From: Flavobacterium sp. N502540
Lineage (GTDB): Bacteria; Bacteroidota; Bacteroidia; Flavobacteriales; Flavobacteriaceae
DNA length: 64,000 nt
Assembly (NCBI RefSeq): GCF_025947365.1
Contig: NZ_CP110012.1
Location: forward strand, 3,224,001-3,288,000
Reading direction: 5' to 3'
The notes under the pieces were generated by a model. The model had not been told where the DNA came from and ran no database searches. It saw only the letters and a list, made by a program, of their open reading frames with translations. A program made the position numbers and the translations under genes. Shown here piece after piece: positions 17,951 to 27,369 of this stretch. Numbering within the stretch: the stretch's first letter is position 1; each line of letters opens with the position of its first letter.

Positions 17951-19945
17951 TTAAGATAGTTGCTCCTGCAGTTTTTTAATGTCGTCACGCAGTTTTGCAG
18001 CCTGTAAAAAGTCCAGTTCTTTTGCCGCTTTCTCCATTGATTTTCGTTTTTCACGAATCATTTTTTCCAATTCCGTTTTCGATAAATAAGCCGTTTCCGG
18101 TTCTGCTGCAGCTGCCGGTAAAGTATGTCCTAATTCGTATTCAACCAGAGGATTTTTAGTAAAGGCACTATCGATTTTTTTATTTAAGGCCTGAGGAGTG
18201 ATATTGTTTTGAGTATTATAATTGATTTGTTTGGTTCTGCGATAACTGGTCTCATCGATTGTTTTTTGCATACTGGCGGTGATCTTATCAGCATACATAA
18301 TAGCTTTCCCGTTAAGATTCCTTGCGGCACGGCCAATAGTTTGTGTCAATGATCTGTGGTTTCTTAAAAAACCTTCTTTATCGGCATCTAAAATAGCAAC
18401 AAGCGAAACTTCAGGTAAGTCCAAACCTTCACGCAGTAAGTTTACCCCGATCAAAACATCAAAAATTCCTTTGCGTAAGTCCTGCATAATTTCGATACGC
18501 TCCAGTGTATCCACGTCGGAATGAATATAACGACAACGAATGTTGACTTTGGTCAAATATTTGGCTAGTTCCTCGGCCATTCTTTTGGTCAGAGTGGTTA
18601 CCAGAACTCTTTCGTCTAATTCGCAGCGAACCTGAATTTCTTCGATCAAATCATCAATCTGATTCAAACTTGGGCGGATCTCAATAATGGGGTCTAATAA
18701 TCCTGTCGGACGAATGATCTGCTCTACATAAACCCCGTCTGTTTTCTGAAGTTCATAATCAGCGGGTGTTGCAGACACGTAAATAACCTGATTTTGCATG
18801 GCTTCAAACTCCTCAAATTTCAGAGGTCGGTTGTCCATTGCGGCAGGCAGACGGAAACCATATTCTACCAGATTTTCTTTTCGGCTGCGATCGCCTCCGT
18901 ACATGGCATGAACCTGCGAAACCGTCACGTGACTCTCGTCTACTACCATCAAATAATCCTTTGGAAAATAGTCCAATAAACAGAAAGGACGGGTTCCGGC
19001 ATCTCTGCCGTCAAGATATCTCGAATAATTTTCAATTCCGGAACAATATCCTAATTCGCGAATCATTTCTAAATCAAAATTTGTACGCTCTTCCAGACGT
19101 TTTGCTTCCAGATGTTTACCGATTTCTTTAAAATAATCGACTTGTTTGACTAAATCCTGCTGGATTTCCCAAATAGCACCTTGTAAAACATCAGGTGAAG
19201 TCACAAACATATTGGCAGGATAAATGGTTAGTCTGGTGAATTTTTCAATGACTTGTGAGGTTTTGGCATCAAAGGACTCTATTTCTTCTATTTCATCACC
19301 AAAAAAGTGAATTCTATAGGCGTCATCGGCATAACTTGGGTATACTTCAACCGTATCTCCTTTGATTCTGAAGTTTCCGGGAGTAAAATCTGCTTCCGTT
19401 CGGGAATATAAACTCTGAACCAGGCTGTGTAGTAATTTCGTTCGGGAAATGACCTGATCTCTTGCTATTTCGATGACATTTTTCTGAAATTCAACAGGAT
19501 TTCCGATACCATACAAACAGGAAACCGAAGCGACAACCAATACATCACGACGCCCTGAAAGCAGGGAAGAAGTAGTGCTCAGACGCATTTTTTCCAGTTC
19601 TTCATTGATGGATAAATCCTTTTCGATAAATACTCCGGTAACCGGCATAAAAGCTTCCGGTTGGTAATAGTCGTAGTAAGAAACGAAGTATTCCACAGCA
19701 TTATTTGGAAAAAATTGTTTAAACTCAGAATACAATTGTGCCGCGAGCGTTTTGTTGTGCGCCAAAACCAAAGTAGGTCTCTGTACTTCCTGAATAACAT
19801 TGGCTACCGTAAAAGTTTTTCCGGAACCGGTAACTCCTAATAAAGTTTGGTATTTTTCACCGTCTATAATGCCTTGTGAAAGTTTTTCTATTGCTTGTGG
19901 CTGATCACCTTTTGGACTGTATTCAGAGGATACCTGGAAATTCAT
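17951..19945 (-). CDS. uvrB: Excinuclease ABC subunit B
   Basis: UvrB is the damage-verifying helicase-like subunit of nucleotide excision repair. The 664-residue protein has Walker A GVTGSGKT (37-44), the beta-hairpin motif YYDYYQPEAF, the helicase motif VVDESH, motif VI QTIGRAARN and a C-terminal UVR domain that binds UvrC. The frame is open to 20062, but homology starts at MNFQVSSEYS, so the ATG at 19945 is chosen. A near-consensus box (TATCTTTA on the minus strand, 19979-19972) lies 27 bp upstream of that ATG. The first 50 or so codons have a decayed direct copy at 21601-21735. Confidence 0.97.
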   Translation of the reverse strand: MNFQVSSEYSPKGDQPQAIEKLSQGIIDGEKYQTLLGVTGSGKTFTVANVIQEVQRPTLVLAHNKTLAAQLYSEFKQFFPNNAVEYFVSYYDYYQPEAFMPVTGVFIEKDLSINEELEKMRLSTTSSLLSGRRDVLVVASVSCLYGIGNPVEFQKNVIEIARDQVISRTKLLHSLVQSLYSRTEADFTPGNFRIKGDTVEVYPSYADDAYRIHFFGDEIEEIESFDAKTSQVIEKFTRLTIYPANMFVTSPDVLQGAIWEIQQDLVKQVDYFKEIGKHLEAKRLEERTNFDLEMIRELGYCSGIENYSRYLDGRDAGTRPFCLLDYFPKDYLMVVDESHVTVSQVHAMYGGDRSRKENLVEYGFRLPAAMDNRPLKFEEFEAMQNQVIYVSATPADYELQKTDGVYVEQIIRPTGLLDPIIEIRPSLNQIDDLIEEIQVRCELDERVLVTTLTKRMAEELAKYLTKVNIRCRYIHSDVDTLERIEIMQDLRKGIFDVLIGVNLLREGLDLPEVSLVAILDADKEGFLRNHRSLTQTIGRAARNLNGKAIMYADKITASMQKTIDETSYRRTKQINYNTQNNITPQALNKKIDSAFTKNPLVEYELGHTLPAAAAEPETAYLSKTELEKMIREKRKSMEKAAKELDFLQAAKLRDDIKKLQEQLS

Positions 19946-20016
19946 TTTTGGATGATGAAAGATTAGTGTTGTAAAGATACGAGTTTGATTTCTTTTTTTG
20001 CTCAAAGGGGAATTCA

Positions 20017-20067
20017 AAAAAATGCACTGTCCAAAAAGCCAGAAACTATTTGAGCAGTGCATTTTTT
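20017..20067 (-). terminator. Long-loop hairpin between the T9SS gene and uvrB
   Basis: A 13-bp perfect stem (20017-20029 with 20055-20067) has a 25-base loop, with A and T runs in the outer stem. Read on the minus strand it lies downstream of the T9SS gene and could end its transcript before uvrB. Confidence 0.55.
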
Positions 20068-20148
20068 ATCAATTAAAAAGTCAATTACTACTTCATTCAG
20101 AGCTTGATACGGATCAATACTTGGATTGATTGGATGGATGCAATCTGT

Positions 20149-20241
20149 TTACGGCTCAAACTTCAATTTTCGAATATAATCTCCCCGTACAGGTATTCCA
20201 GGTAATAAAGTAATGATAGGTTTGATTTTGAAAATCTTTAA
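20149..20241 (-). pseudogene. Possible remnant of a protein C-terminus
   Basis: The minus strand carries a short frame ending PGIPVRGDYIRKLKFEP and a stop at 20149-20151. The composition and the GDYIRKL segment look like a real C-terminus, but the frame closes upstream within about 30 codons and has no start codon. It lies inside the segment bordered by uvrB copies. I do not recognise the parent gene. Confidence 0.35.
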
Positions 20242-20507
20242 AACTAATTATGTCTGTCTAAACCTATCTAGCAACGGTTTTGAATTAGTCGAGGGTGTAC
20301 AGAAGGAAATGGAATATTACAGCATTACAACACATTATATAACTAAACAAAAATTGAATAACAATACAATGAAAAATTATTGATAAGAGTGACTTAATTA
20401 ATACTTAAAACATACTGAAGTTTAACTTAAAAACAAAACCAATTGATCTAAGAAATAGAGCATATTACACTTTTGAGAGTGTTTTTCTAATTATAAATAT
20501 AGACATA

Positions 20508-21380
20508 TTACTCTTTAATAAATCTTTTTGTAAAGTTTCCGCCATCTGTTTCCACATTTAATAAGTAAGTGGCGGCCGCCAGATTTTTAACATTAATCTT
20601 GTCCCCTTCCAGCTTAACATTAATCTTCTTGCCTGAAATCTCATAAACTTTAATGGATTTAATTTTTGTTGGTGATTTAATATTGATATAATCTGTAGTT
20701 GGATTTGGATAAACGGATATGTCAGAATATTTTAAAAATTCTTGCACAGATAATTTACTTTCATTATTAATCTTAATGTTATCGATATAGGCACTACCGG
20801 AAGAATTTGGACTTTGTCCAAATGCCATTCCTGTTATCTCCGAAGTTTTATTTGTGTCTTTTATTAATGTTCCATTCAAATAATAGCTAATTTTCGATGC
20901 TGTTCTTTCAACTTTTACCCTATACCACGTATTTGTAGTCCATGTTGCCGTCGCGTTTGTAAAATTTCCAGTGTAATCAGTAAAATTTCCATCGTTATTA
21001 AATATCAGTATATCATACCCACGATTAGTAGGGGAATCAATACCGAAAAAAAAAGAGGAGGAAGTTGGTGATTGCTCAGTTATTTTAATATCAAAAGATA
21101 TTGTAAAATTACCTGGGAAAGCTATAGGAAGATCTTTGTAAGCCCCTATATATGGAGTATAAGGTTTACCTAAATTAGGGTCATTTGTTATTTTTAAAGC
21201 ATTATTTCCATCAGTTTGATTTCCCTGAGTAATAATCTGATTTTGTCCTACTGTTGTCCATCCATTTTGTCGATTTATATCACCAAGCGTAAAACCTTCT
21301 GCGTTTTCAAAAGAAATTGTTTGTTGCGAGAAACTCAATGTCGAAATTAGCAACGAAATAAATAAATAAACCTTCTTCAT
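20508..21380 (-). CDS. T9SS-secreted protein with type A sorting domain
   Basis: The 290-residue protein has a signal peptide (MKKVYLFISLLISTLSFSQ), a central jelly-roll-like domain of the LamG/concanavalin type (about 25-205, with FTISFDIKIT and WYRVKVERTASKISYYLNG) and a C-terminal T9SS type A signal (about 212-290), recognisable by ISVYPNPTTDYINIKS and TYLLNVETDGG. The T9SS exports such proteins across the outer membrane and either anchors or releases them. The ligand of the jelly-roll is unknown; carbohydrate binding is a guess. It is a single gene lying between the intact uvrB start and a decayed second copy of that start. Confidence 0.88.
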   Translation of the reverse strand: MKKVYLFISLLISTLSFSQQTISFENAEGFTLGDINRQNGWTTVGQNQIITQGNQTDGNNALKITNDPNLGKPYTPYIGAYKDLPIAFPGNFTISFDIKITEQSPTSSSFFFGIDSPTNRGYDILIFNNDGNFTDYTGNFTNATATWTTNTWYRVKVERTASKISYYLNGTLIKDTNKTSEITGMAFGQSPNSSGSAYIDNIKINNESKLSVQEFLKYSDISVYPNPTTDYINIKSPTKIKSIKVYEISGKKINVKLEGDKINVKNLAAATYLLNVETDGGNFTKRFIKE

Positions 21381-21600
21381 AATGTAAAAAATATATTGTT
21401 AAATATTTTGTGAATTTACAAAACAAAGTATTGTCTTACAAAAAAAAGCACTTATAATTTAAAAGGTGTCAATAAAAGGAAAAGAATTAAGAAGATCATT
21501 CCCTTCATAAGTTTATAGTTAAACATTCAGGAGACTGGTTGCCGAAGAATCTGAATAGGGTTTATTTCTTAAGACGGAACTTCGTCGACGTTATAGAGTA

Positions 21601-21735
21601 CCGGACACCTAATAAAGTTTGGTATTTTTCACCGTCTATAATGCCTTGTGAAAGTTTTTTAATGGATCACCTTTTGGACAGTATTCCGAGGTATCTGGAA
21701 ATTTATTTTTAGACGATGAAAGATTAGTTTGTACT
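21601..21735 (-). pseudogene. Decayed copy of the uvrB 5' end
   Basis: The segment matches the first part of uvrB in the same orientation. Positions 21608-21659 are identical to 19836-19887 (52 of 52). To the right the match continues through the uvrB start region with small deletions, and the start codon is lost (CAT on the plus strand has become TAT). To the left it ends within a few bases. It cannot encode UvrB. It is a direct repeat 1.77 kb from the intact gene and brackets the T9SS gene. Confidence 0.9.
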
Positions 21736-21794
21736 TCTAACGACGATTTTTTATGTGTCGTTATTTCAGAACTAGACTTATGATTCAAGAAAAA

Positions 21795-21828
21795 ACCGTC
21801 AACAAATTTAATGTTGACGGTCTTTTTT
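21795..21828 (-). terminator. Terminator of the TonB-dependent receptor gene
   Basis: A 10-bp perfect stem (ACCGTCAACA with TGTTGACGGT) has a 7-base loop. A T-rich run follows on the minus strand, and an A/T-rich flank on the other side could make it bidirectional. Confidence 0.82.
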
Positions 21829-21843
21829 ATAGTTGAGAATGAT

Positions 21844-24800
21844 TTAGAAGCTAAGGCTTAATCTTGCAAAAACAAAACGTCCGTTTTGACCAAATTGCGA
21901 TACATTTCTGGAATACACAAATTGATTTTGGTTGGATAAATCAATAGCAGTTGGAGTAGCGGCATAGGTTATATTTCCATTTGCGTCAACGCCATTGGCT
22001 CTTCTTGCTGTTTGCGGTCCCAGGTTTTTGTCCGGATAAATATCAAAAACATTGTTAGCACCGATTATAATTTTAGCGATAGGACTAATTTTAAAACCTA
22101 CAGACATATCGGTAATCACTCTTCCTCCCCAAACAGGATGTTCGTTTTCCACCGCTTTTCCATTTACAATAGTGGCGCCTATAAAACCATCACCGTTTAC
22201 GTCAGCAACGTTTGGATCTGTTACATCTCCAAAGTAAACGTTTCTTAAGAAGAAATCGAACTTTTTGTAAGTAAGGCCGTTTGTCAGATTTACTTTTACT
22301 CGCGGTACTGCTTCTTCTAAATAAATTCTTGAAGATTCTGAAAAATAAGTATTTACCTGACCTGCCGCTTCCAGTATAGGAGAGGCATGGATGTTTCCTA
22401 TTTTACGTGTTTTTGAAAAGGTACCGGACAAGTCATTTTTTAAAGTCAGATTTTCATTTAGGTTCATTTTGTTGGTAAGTACCACATCAATTCCTTTAGA
22501 TTCGGTATCAATTGCATTGGCGAAGAAAGTTGCCGCATTTGCGCCAGCCTGATCATATAAAGGCTGAGTCAGAGGAGTTGGCGTAAACTGATCGGTAAGT
22601 ACTACTCTGTCGTTTATTTTGATGTAATAAGCGTCTGCAGTTATGGTAAGGTTGGCTGATGGAATTTTAGCTGTAAATCCGGCACTAACACTGGTTGACT
22701 CTTCTTGTTTTAATTTCGGAATTCCAAGTAATTTTGCGATTTCAGAATCATTGCTAAAAGTTCCTACTTCAAAAGGGACTCCTCCTGTAAATTGTGTTGC
22801 AGTGGATTCATAATAAATTTGATGTAAGGATGGAGCTCTGAATCCTGTTGAGAAAGCACCCCGTAAATTGATGTTGTCTGTAAGTTTATAGCGGGTTGCA
22901 ATTTTAAAATTAGTAGTGCTTCCAAAATCGGAATAATTTTCAAAGCGGACAGCTCCGTTTAATAACCATTTTTCGGTTACATCTAACTCTAAATCTGTAT
23001 AGAGAGCCACACTGTTTCTTTTTTCGGTTTTTGCATTTTCTGCTCTGTAACCCGGAAAAACCTGTGCTCCACCTGGTCTGGCGGCGCCATAAAAATCCGT
23101 TACTCTTATGTTGGCAGGTGTTGTGCCGGTAACTACATTTCCGTTGATATCGTATTGGCTGTAAGAATCAGGAACTCCGGCATTGATACCGTACTGTTCG
23201 TAGCGATATTCGGCACCAAAAGCGACATTCAGGGTATTGATTTTTTTGCTCATATCAAAATTTGTTGTGTTTTGAGCAAAACGTAAACCTCCTGCATCAA
23301 ATTCAGTAGGGGAACCTTCTCTTAAAGTAGCATTTACAGTATTTTCGATGTTATAATCAAAGGAATTTCGGCCATATGTATTGCTCAAATCAAAATGCCA
23401 GTCTTTGAAAATGGTCCCCCTAAGTCCTGTTGCAGCAGAAAGGTCATTAATGGTCGAATGAATTTCGGGTAAAAAGCCATTTAAGTATAAACCGGTGTAA
23501 GATCTCGATTGATTAGGTCTTCTGAAAAAACCAGCAGATTCACCATTTCTATAACTGGTTCCACCAAAAACGTAAACTTCTAATTTATCATTTATGGGAT
23601 AGGCGGCATTCAAAAAGAACTGAACACTTTTAAATTCAGATTGTCCTATTCTCATATTAAAGTTCCTTCTTTCAAGTTTTCGGTAAGCCAGTTCTCCGTC
23701 CGTAGCATCAAAATTTAAGGCCGTTTGTAATTGCGAAATAGTTGTGGCATTACTGATATTCGTTTGTTGTGCCCCGGTAAAATAACTTACTTTGGGAGCA
23801 TAGTTTTTTATTAAACTTACAATTTGAGCAGAATTAGGAGTATTGGTAATGTTTCCGTACAGAGAATTTATATTTATTCCGTCTTCTGAAGCTCTTTGCT
23901 CAATCGCATTATAAGCGTTATAGATGGTACCTGTGGCATCATTAGCCCTGCTTGTAGCATCTCTTAATTGCAAGCTTCCCGTTAAATTAATAAAACTTTT
24001 TTCTTTGCCTAAATTTGTTCCGTAATTAACATCCATTTGGTAATTGTTACCATCATTTCCTCCCCTGTGATCGTTAGCATTTCGTGAAAAATTACTTCCT
24101 GAAAAGAGATTAATATCTATTTTTTTAGTGTCTTTTTTTACGTTAAGATTAATTACCCCTGCTATAGCGTCTGAGCCATATTGAGCAGAAGCACCATCTC
24201 GCAGTACTTCTATTTTTTCAAGAGCGAAAGCGGGAATTGCATTCAAATCGGTTCCTACTGATCCTCTTCCCGGGGTTCCGTTTATGTTAACTAAAGAGGA
24301 GGTATGCCTTCTTTTACCATTTACCAAAACCAATACCTGATCAGGGCCTAAACCTCTTAATTGCGCCGGATCAAGGTGATCCGTTCCGTCAGCTACCGTT
24401 TGGGTATTTGAGGTAAAGGAAGGTGCCACCATGTTCAAAATCTGGTTCAGGTTGGTTTGTGCGCCTTGTGTTGCAATATCCTTCATTGCAATAACATCTA
24501 TAGGAACAGCTGATTCTGTAACAGTTCGGGTAGGGTTACGCGAACCAATGATCACTACATTCTCCAGGCTTTCACCACTGCCTCCCGACAGCGTAACATT
24601 TACAGTTGATCCGTTAACTGTTACAGTTTTGGTTTGTAACCCTACGTATGAAAATTGCAGAACGTCACCAACTTTGGCCTCAATAGTATAGTTCCCGTCA
24701 ATATCGGTAACGGCTCCTTTTTTGGTACTGATGACCAAAACAGTAACTCCCGGTAAAGAGGCTCCTGTGTCATCGACAACTTTTCCTTTGACAAGATCGA

Positions 24801-24963
24801 TTTGTTTGTTTTGATTGGTCTGAATGGTATTTTTTCGGTTTTTCGTATTTTCAGCAGCAGTAAGATTGTTGCCGTTCGCTAAAAGAATAGTGAATGCAAA
24901 AGGTGTGAGTAACACTTTTTGGAGTCGTAAATACATTTGGTTTTTGAATAGATTCTTCTTCAT
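21844..24963 (-). CDS. TonB-dependent receptor with carboxypeptidase-regulatory-like domain
   Basis: The 1039-residue outer-membrane transporter has a signal-like N-terminus, a carboxypeptidase-regulatory-like domain at about 55-130 (VKGKVVDDTGASLPGVTV), a plug with LRGLGPDQVLVLVNGKRRH (near 210) and LRDGASAQYGSDAIAGVIN (near 255), and a 22-strand-type barrel ending in FVFARLSLSF. It lacks the SusC signature and has no SusD neighbour, so it is a classical TonB receptor of the type that takes up siderophores, peptides or oligosaccharides. The substrate is unknown. Codons 1 and 10 are both Met; I chose the first because its N-terminus carries basic residues. Confidence 0.93.
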   Translation of the reverse strand: MKKNLFKNQMYLRLQKVLLTPFAFTILLANGNNLTAAENTKNRKNTIQTNQNKQIDLVKGKVVDDTGASLPGVTVLVISTKKGAVTDIDGNYTIEAKVGDVLQFSYVGLQTKTVTVNGSTVNVTLSGGSGESLENVVIIGSRNPTRTVTESAVPIDVIAMKDIATQGAQTNLNQILNMVAPSFTSNTQTVADGTDHLDPAQLRGLGPDQVLVLVNGKRRHTSSLVNINGTPGRGSVGTDLNAIPAFALEKIEVLRDGASAQYGSDAIAGVINLNVKKDTKKIDINLFSGSNFSRNANDHRGGNDGNNYQMDVNYGTNLGKEKSFINLTGSLQLRDATSRANDATGTIYNAYNAIEQRASEDGININSLYGNITNTPNSAQIVSLIKNYAPKVSYFTGAQQTNISNATTISQLQTALNFDATDGELAYRKLERRNFNMRIGQSEFKSVQFFLNAAYPINDKLEVYVFGGTSYRNGESAGFFRRPNQSRSYTGLYLNGFLPEIHSTINDLSAATGLRGTIFKDWHFDLSNTYGRNSFDYNIENTVNATLREGSPTEFDAGGLRFAQNTTNFDMSKKINTLNVAFGAEYRYEQYGINAGVPDSYSQYDINGNVVTGTTPANIRVTDFYGAARPGGAQVFPGYRAENAKTEKRNSVALYTDLELDVTEKWLLNGAVRFENYSDFGSTTNFKIATRYKLTDNINLRGAFSTGFRAPSLHQIYYESTATQFTGGVPFEVGTFSNDSEIAKLLGIPKLKQEESTSVSAGFTAKIPSANLTITADAYYIKINDRVVLTDQFTPTPLTQPLYDQAGANAATFFANAIDTESKGIDVVLTNKMNLNENLTLKNDLSGTFSKTRKIGNIHASPILEAAGQVNTYFSESSRIYLEEAVPRVKVNLTNGLTYKKFDFFLRNVYFGDVTDPNVADVNGDGFIGATIVNGKAVENEHPVWGGRVITDMSVGFKISPIAKIIIGANNVFDIYPDKNLGPQTARRANGVDANGNITYAATPTAIDLSNQNQFVYSRNVSQFGQNGRFVFARLSLSF

Positions 24964-25300
24964 AATTCTGGTTTATATTAGTTTGGTTTAAATTAATATG
25001 AAAGCAAAAAAATAAATAGCAAGCCGGTCTACTATAAATTATTTTGAAATTGAATTTGTTTTGGAATTTTTATTCAATAAATCTCTGAACCATATGGTTA
25101 TTGTCACTTTTTTAATTTAGGACTGGTCCAGTAGATTGAGGGGGATGGTTCGCTCTATTTTGACGATTTTTTAAAATAGTTTTGCTGTAATTGTAAATAT
25201 ATATAATTTTAAGTTAAAACTATTGATTAGTTTATTTTAAAAGTTATTTTTTAAGTTTTTAATATTTAATTCGTATTTACGTTGCGAAAAATATTTTTCT
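24964..25300. other. Intergenic DNA upstream of the TonB-dependent receptor
   Basis: This 337-base gap is extremely A+T rich and holds no coding frame. It must contain the receptor promoter, but no clean TAnnTTTG box was found near the ATG. I see no regulator-binding palindrome. Confidence 0.5.
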
Positions 25301-26263
25301 TTAAGGGTTTGAGTTTGTTTTCTTAGGATTTAAAAACTCAATTATTTCTTCATTTACAGCTTTAGATTGATCTATGCTTAAAAAATGACCCGCATCATGA
25401 ATCGTTTTTGTTTTACCGTTTACTAAAAGTTTCTGAGCTCTTTCGAGGGTTTCTTGTGAATTGATAATGTCTTGATCTCCAATTAAAACCAGAACCGGAT
25501 TGGTGATGGATTTCAGTTCATCATCTGAGAAAGGACGCATTTTCAGCATGCTTGAATTTGACTTTGCATATTTGTTGGCCAAATAGAATTGTCTTTTGTA
25601 AACCGGACTGATTTTTTCAGGATGAATAGAAAAAATTTTTAATGTTCTTTCGAATTTCTTTTCATTGGGGAAAAGTTTCAACATCAAAGCAGGAGTCATC
25701 TTTCTTACTTTGTCTATAGATTTAAAGGTTTGTGCTGGGCTTAACAGCACTATTTTATCAATTGAATTTTCTTTTTGAGCGGCTAGTAATGTTGCGATCC
25801 AGCCACCGCGGGAGGCTCCTATAAGATCAATTTTTTTTAATTTGTAATGATTGAAAATTTCATTGTGCAAACGGACTATTTCTTCTGAAGAGAGCGGTTT
25901 AGAAGTCAAAGTAGATTTTCCGGGTTCCATTATAAAATCAATGGCATAAATGCGGTGTGTTTTGGAGAGTGCTTTTATGTTGGGATACCACATGGTCGAA
26001 CTTGCATCCATTCCGTGAAGCAGAACCAGGTCTTTGCCATCTCTTAAACCGGTAACAATTACGTGGGCAGTTCCGTAAGTGGTTTGTATGTTTTCTTCCG
26101 TATAAGGAATGTCCCAAAGTTTCAACGCCTGATCGTATGAATCGATATAAGCTTGTTTTTCGCTTTTTGTTTTAAAAACATAATCGTCAAATTTTGCCTT
26201 TTTTGAAGAGGCACAACCTGCAAGCAAAAAAAATAATACTACTATAAAGATTTTTTTTGGCAT
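25301..26263 (-). CDS. Alpha/beta-hydrolase lipoprotein
   Basis: The protein starts MPKKIFIVVLFFLLAGC, a lipoprotein signal with Cys at residue 17. The rest is an alpha/beta-hydrolase fold with the oxyanion segment LLHGMDASSTMW, the nucleophile elbow IGASRGGW, an acid in VLIGDQD and the His in DAGHFLSID near the C-terminus. All triad residues are therefore present. It is probably an envelope-anchored esterase or lipase; the substrate is not evident. The frame is open to 26278, but the second Met gives a clean lipoprotein signal. It is monocistronic. Confidence 0.85.
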   Translation of the reverse strand: MPKKIFIVVLFFLLAGCASSKKAKFDDYVFKTKSEKQAYIDSYDQALKLWDIPYTEENIQTTYGTAHVIVTGLRDGKDLVLLHGMDASSTMWYPNIKALSKTHRIYAIDFIMEPGKSTLTSKPLSSEEIVRLHNEIFNHYKLKKIDLIGASRGGWIATLLAAQKENSIDKIVLLSPAQTFKSIDKVRKMTPALMLKLFPNEKKFERTLKIFSIHPEKISPVYKRQFYLANKYAKSNSSMLKMRPFSDDELKSITNPVLVLIGDQDIINSQETLERAQKLLVNGKTKTIHDAGHFLSIDQSKAVNEEIIEFLNPKKTNSNP

Positions 26264-26352
26264 AGGAATAAAATTCAAATTACTTTAAAGGTACAAAAAA
26301 TGTAAACCCTAAGATTATCAGGATTTAATTTTAAAGTATTAGAATTTCAATG

Positions 26353-27312
26353 TTAGACGTTTTCAGACTTCCAGGCCTTTTGCTGTGCCTCACTTAAAAA
26401 AGTCCAGGCTACAATTCGGCTTGTTTTTTGTCCCTGAGCCATATCGATTGTTTTGATAGAAGCAGCATTTACTTTGTTTAATGTTTTATAAATGCTGGAA
26501 AGATTGTCTCTTTTTGAAACCAGAGTGGTAAACCATAAGCACTGCATGGCATATCTGGCGCTTTCATAAATCATTTGAGTTACAAAACCAATTTCACCTC
26601 CATCGCACCATAATTCGGCATTTTGACCTCCGAAGTTTAAAACGGGATTTGTTTTTTTCTTTTCCTTCGGATTTAAATTCGAAACTTTGCGAACGGTACT
26701 CTGGTTGGCCTCTTCGGCAGAAGAATGAAAAGGAGGGTTACACATCATAAAAGTAAAACGATCTTCGGGTGTGATGATATTTTTAAAAATGAAACGTGAT
26801 TCTGTTTGCCGCTGAAGGCTTATGGCTTCAATCAGTTTTGGATTGGCTTCAATAATTTTGCTGCAATTTGCAATCGCTTTTTCGTCGATATCTGTTCCTA
26901 CGAAACTCCAATCGTAAATTGCATTTCCTAAAATAGGGTAGATACAGTTAGCCCCTGTTCCGATATCCAAACCTAATACTGATGCCCCCTGAGGAATATT
27001 TCCATCGTTGGTTTCGGCTAGTAAATCGGCCAGATAATGAATGTAATCTGTTCTTCCGGGAATAGGCGGACAAAGATAGTTTTTAGGAATATCCCAGTTT
27101 TGTATGTCGTAATAAGTTTGTAGTAAAGCCTTGTTCAGCAGTTTTACTGAAAGAGGATTACTGAAATCAATAGTTTCAATTCCGTGAATGTTTATGGCAA
27201 CCTGTGCTTTTAACTCAGGACAATTCGCGATAAGAAGTTCGAAATCATAACGCGAGCGATGTAGATTTCGAGGATGTAAATTGTTTTTTTCGGAATTGTC
27301 TGTTGTTTTCAT
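26353..27312 (-). CDS. rlmF: 23S rRNA (adenine(1618)-N(6))-methyltransferase
   Basis: RlmF methylates N6 of A1618 in 23S rRNA using S-adenosylmethionine. The 319-residue protein starts MKTTDNSEKN and has NLHRSRYDFELL near the N-terminus, the family segment LCPPIPGRTDYIHYLADLL, a SAM-binding GLDIGTGANCIYP and the N6-methyltransferase motif NPPF (MMCNPPFHSS). The frame extends to 27342, but a -7 promoter box lies at 27330-27337, so the ATG at 27312 is chosen. It is distinct from the thiamine diphosphokinase gene upstream. Confidence 0.94.
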   Translation of the reverse strand: MKTTDNSEKNNLHPRNLHRSRYDFELLIANCPELKAQVAINIHGIETIDFSNPLSVKLLNKALLQTYYDIQNWDIPKNYLCPPIPGRTDYIHYLADLLAETNDGNIPQGASVLGLDIGTGANCIYPILGNAIYDWSFVGTDIDEKAIANCSKIIEANPKLIEAISLQRQTESRFIFKNIITPEDRFTFMMCNPPFHSSAEEANQSTVRKVSNLNPKEKKKTNPVLNFGGQNAELWCDGGEIGFVTQMIYESARYAMQCLWFTTLVSKRDNLSSIYKTLNKVNAASIKTIDMAQGQKTSRIVAWTFLSEAQQKAWKSENV

Positions 27313-27329
27313 TTTTGTAAATTTCCGTG

Positions 27330-27337
27330 CAAAGATA
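27330..27337 (-). promoter_or_regulatory. rlmF promoter -7 box
   Basis: The minus strand reads TATCTTTG, matching TAnnTTTG. It is 17 bp upstream of the ATG at 27312 and rules out the longer start at 27342. Confidence 0.55.
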
Positions 27338-27369
27338 GGCATTCCTTTTTTAGGAAACGTCTTGTAAAA

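Noticed and set aside
19946..20062. N-terminal extension of uvrB by 39 residues
   Set aside because: The extension runs through a 13-bp hairpin and has no similarity to UvrB. The true start MNFQVSSEYS is at 19945.
21823..21843. tRNA or attachment site as target of the uvrB-linked insert
   Set aside because: No tRNA-like cloverleaf or integrase gene is present near any of the three scars, so site-specific integration at a tRNA is not supported.
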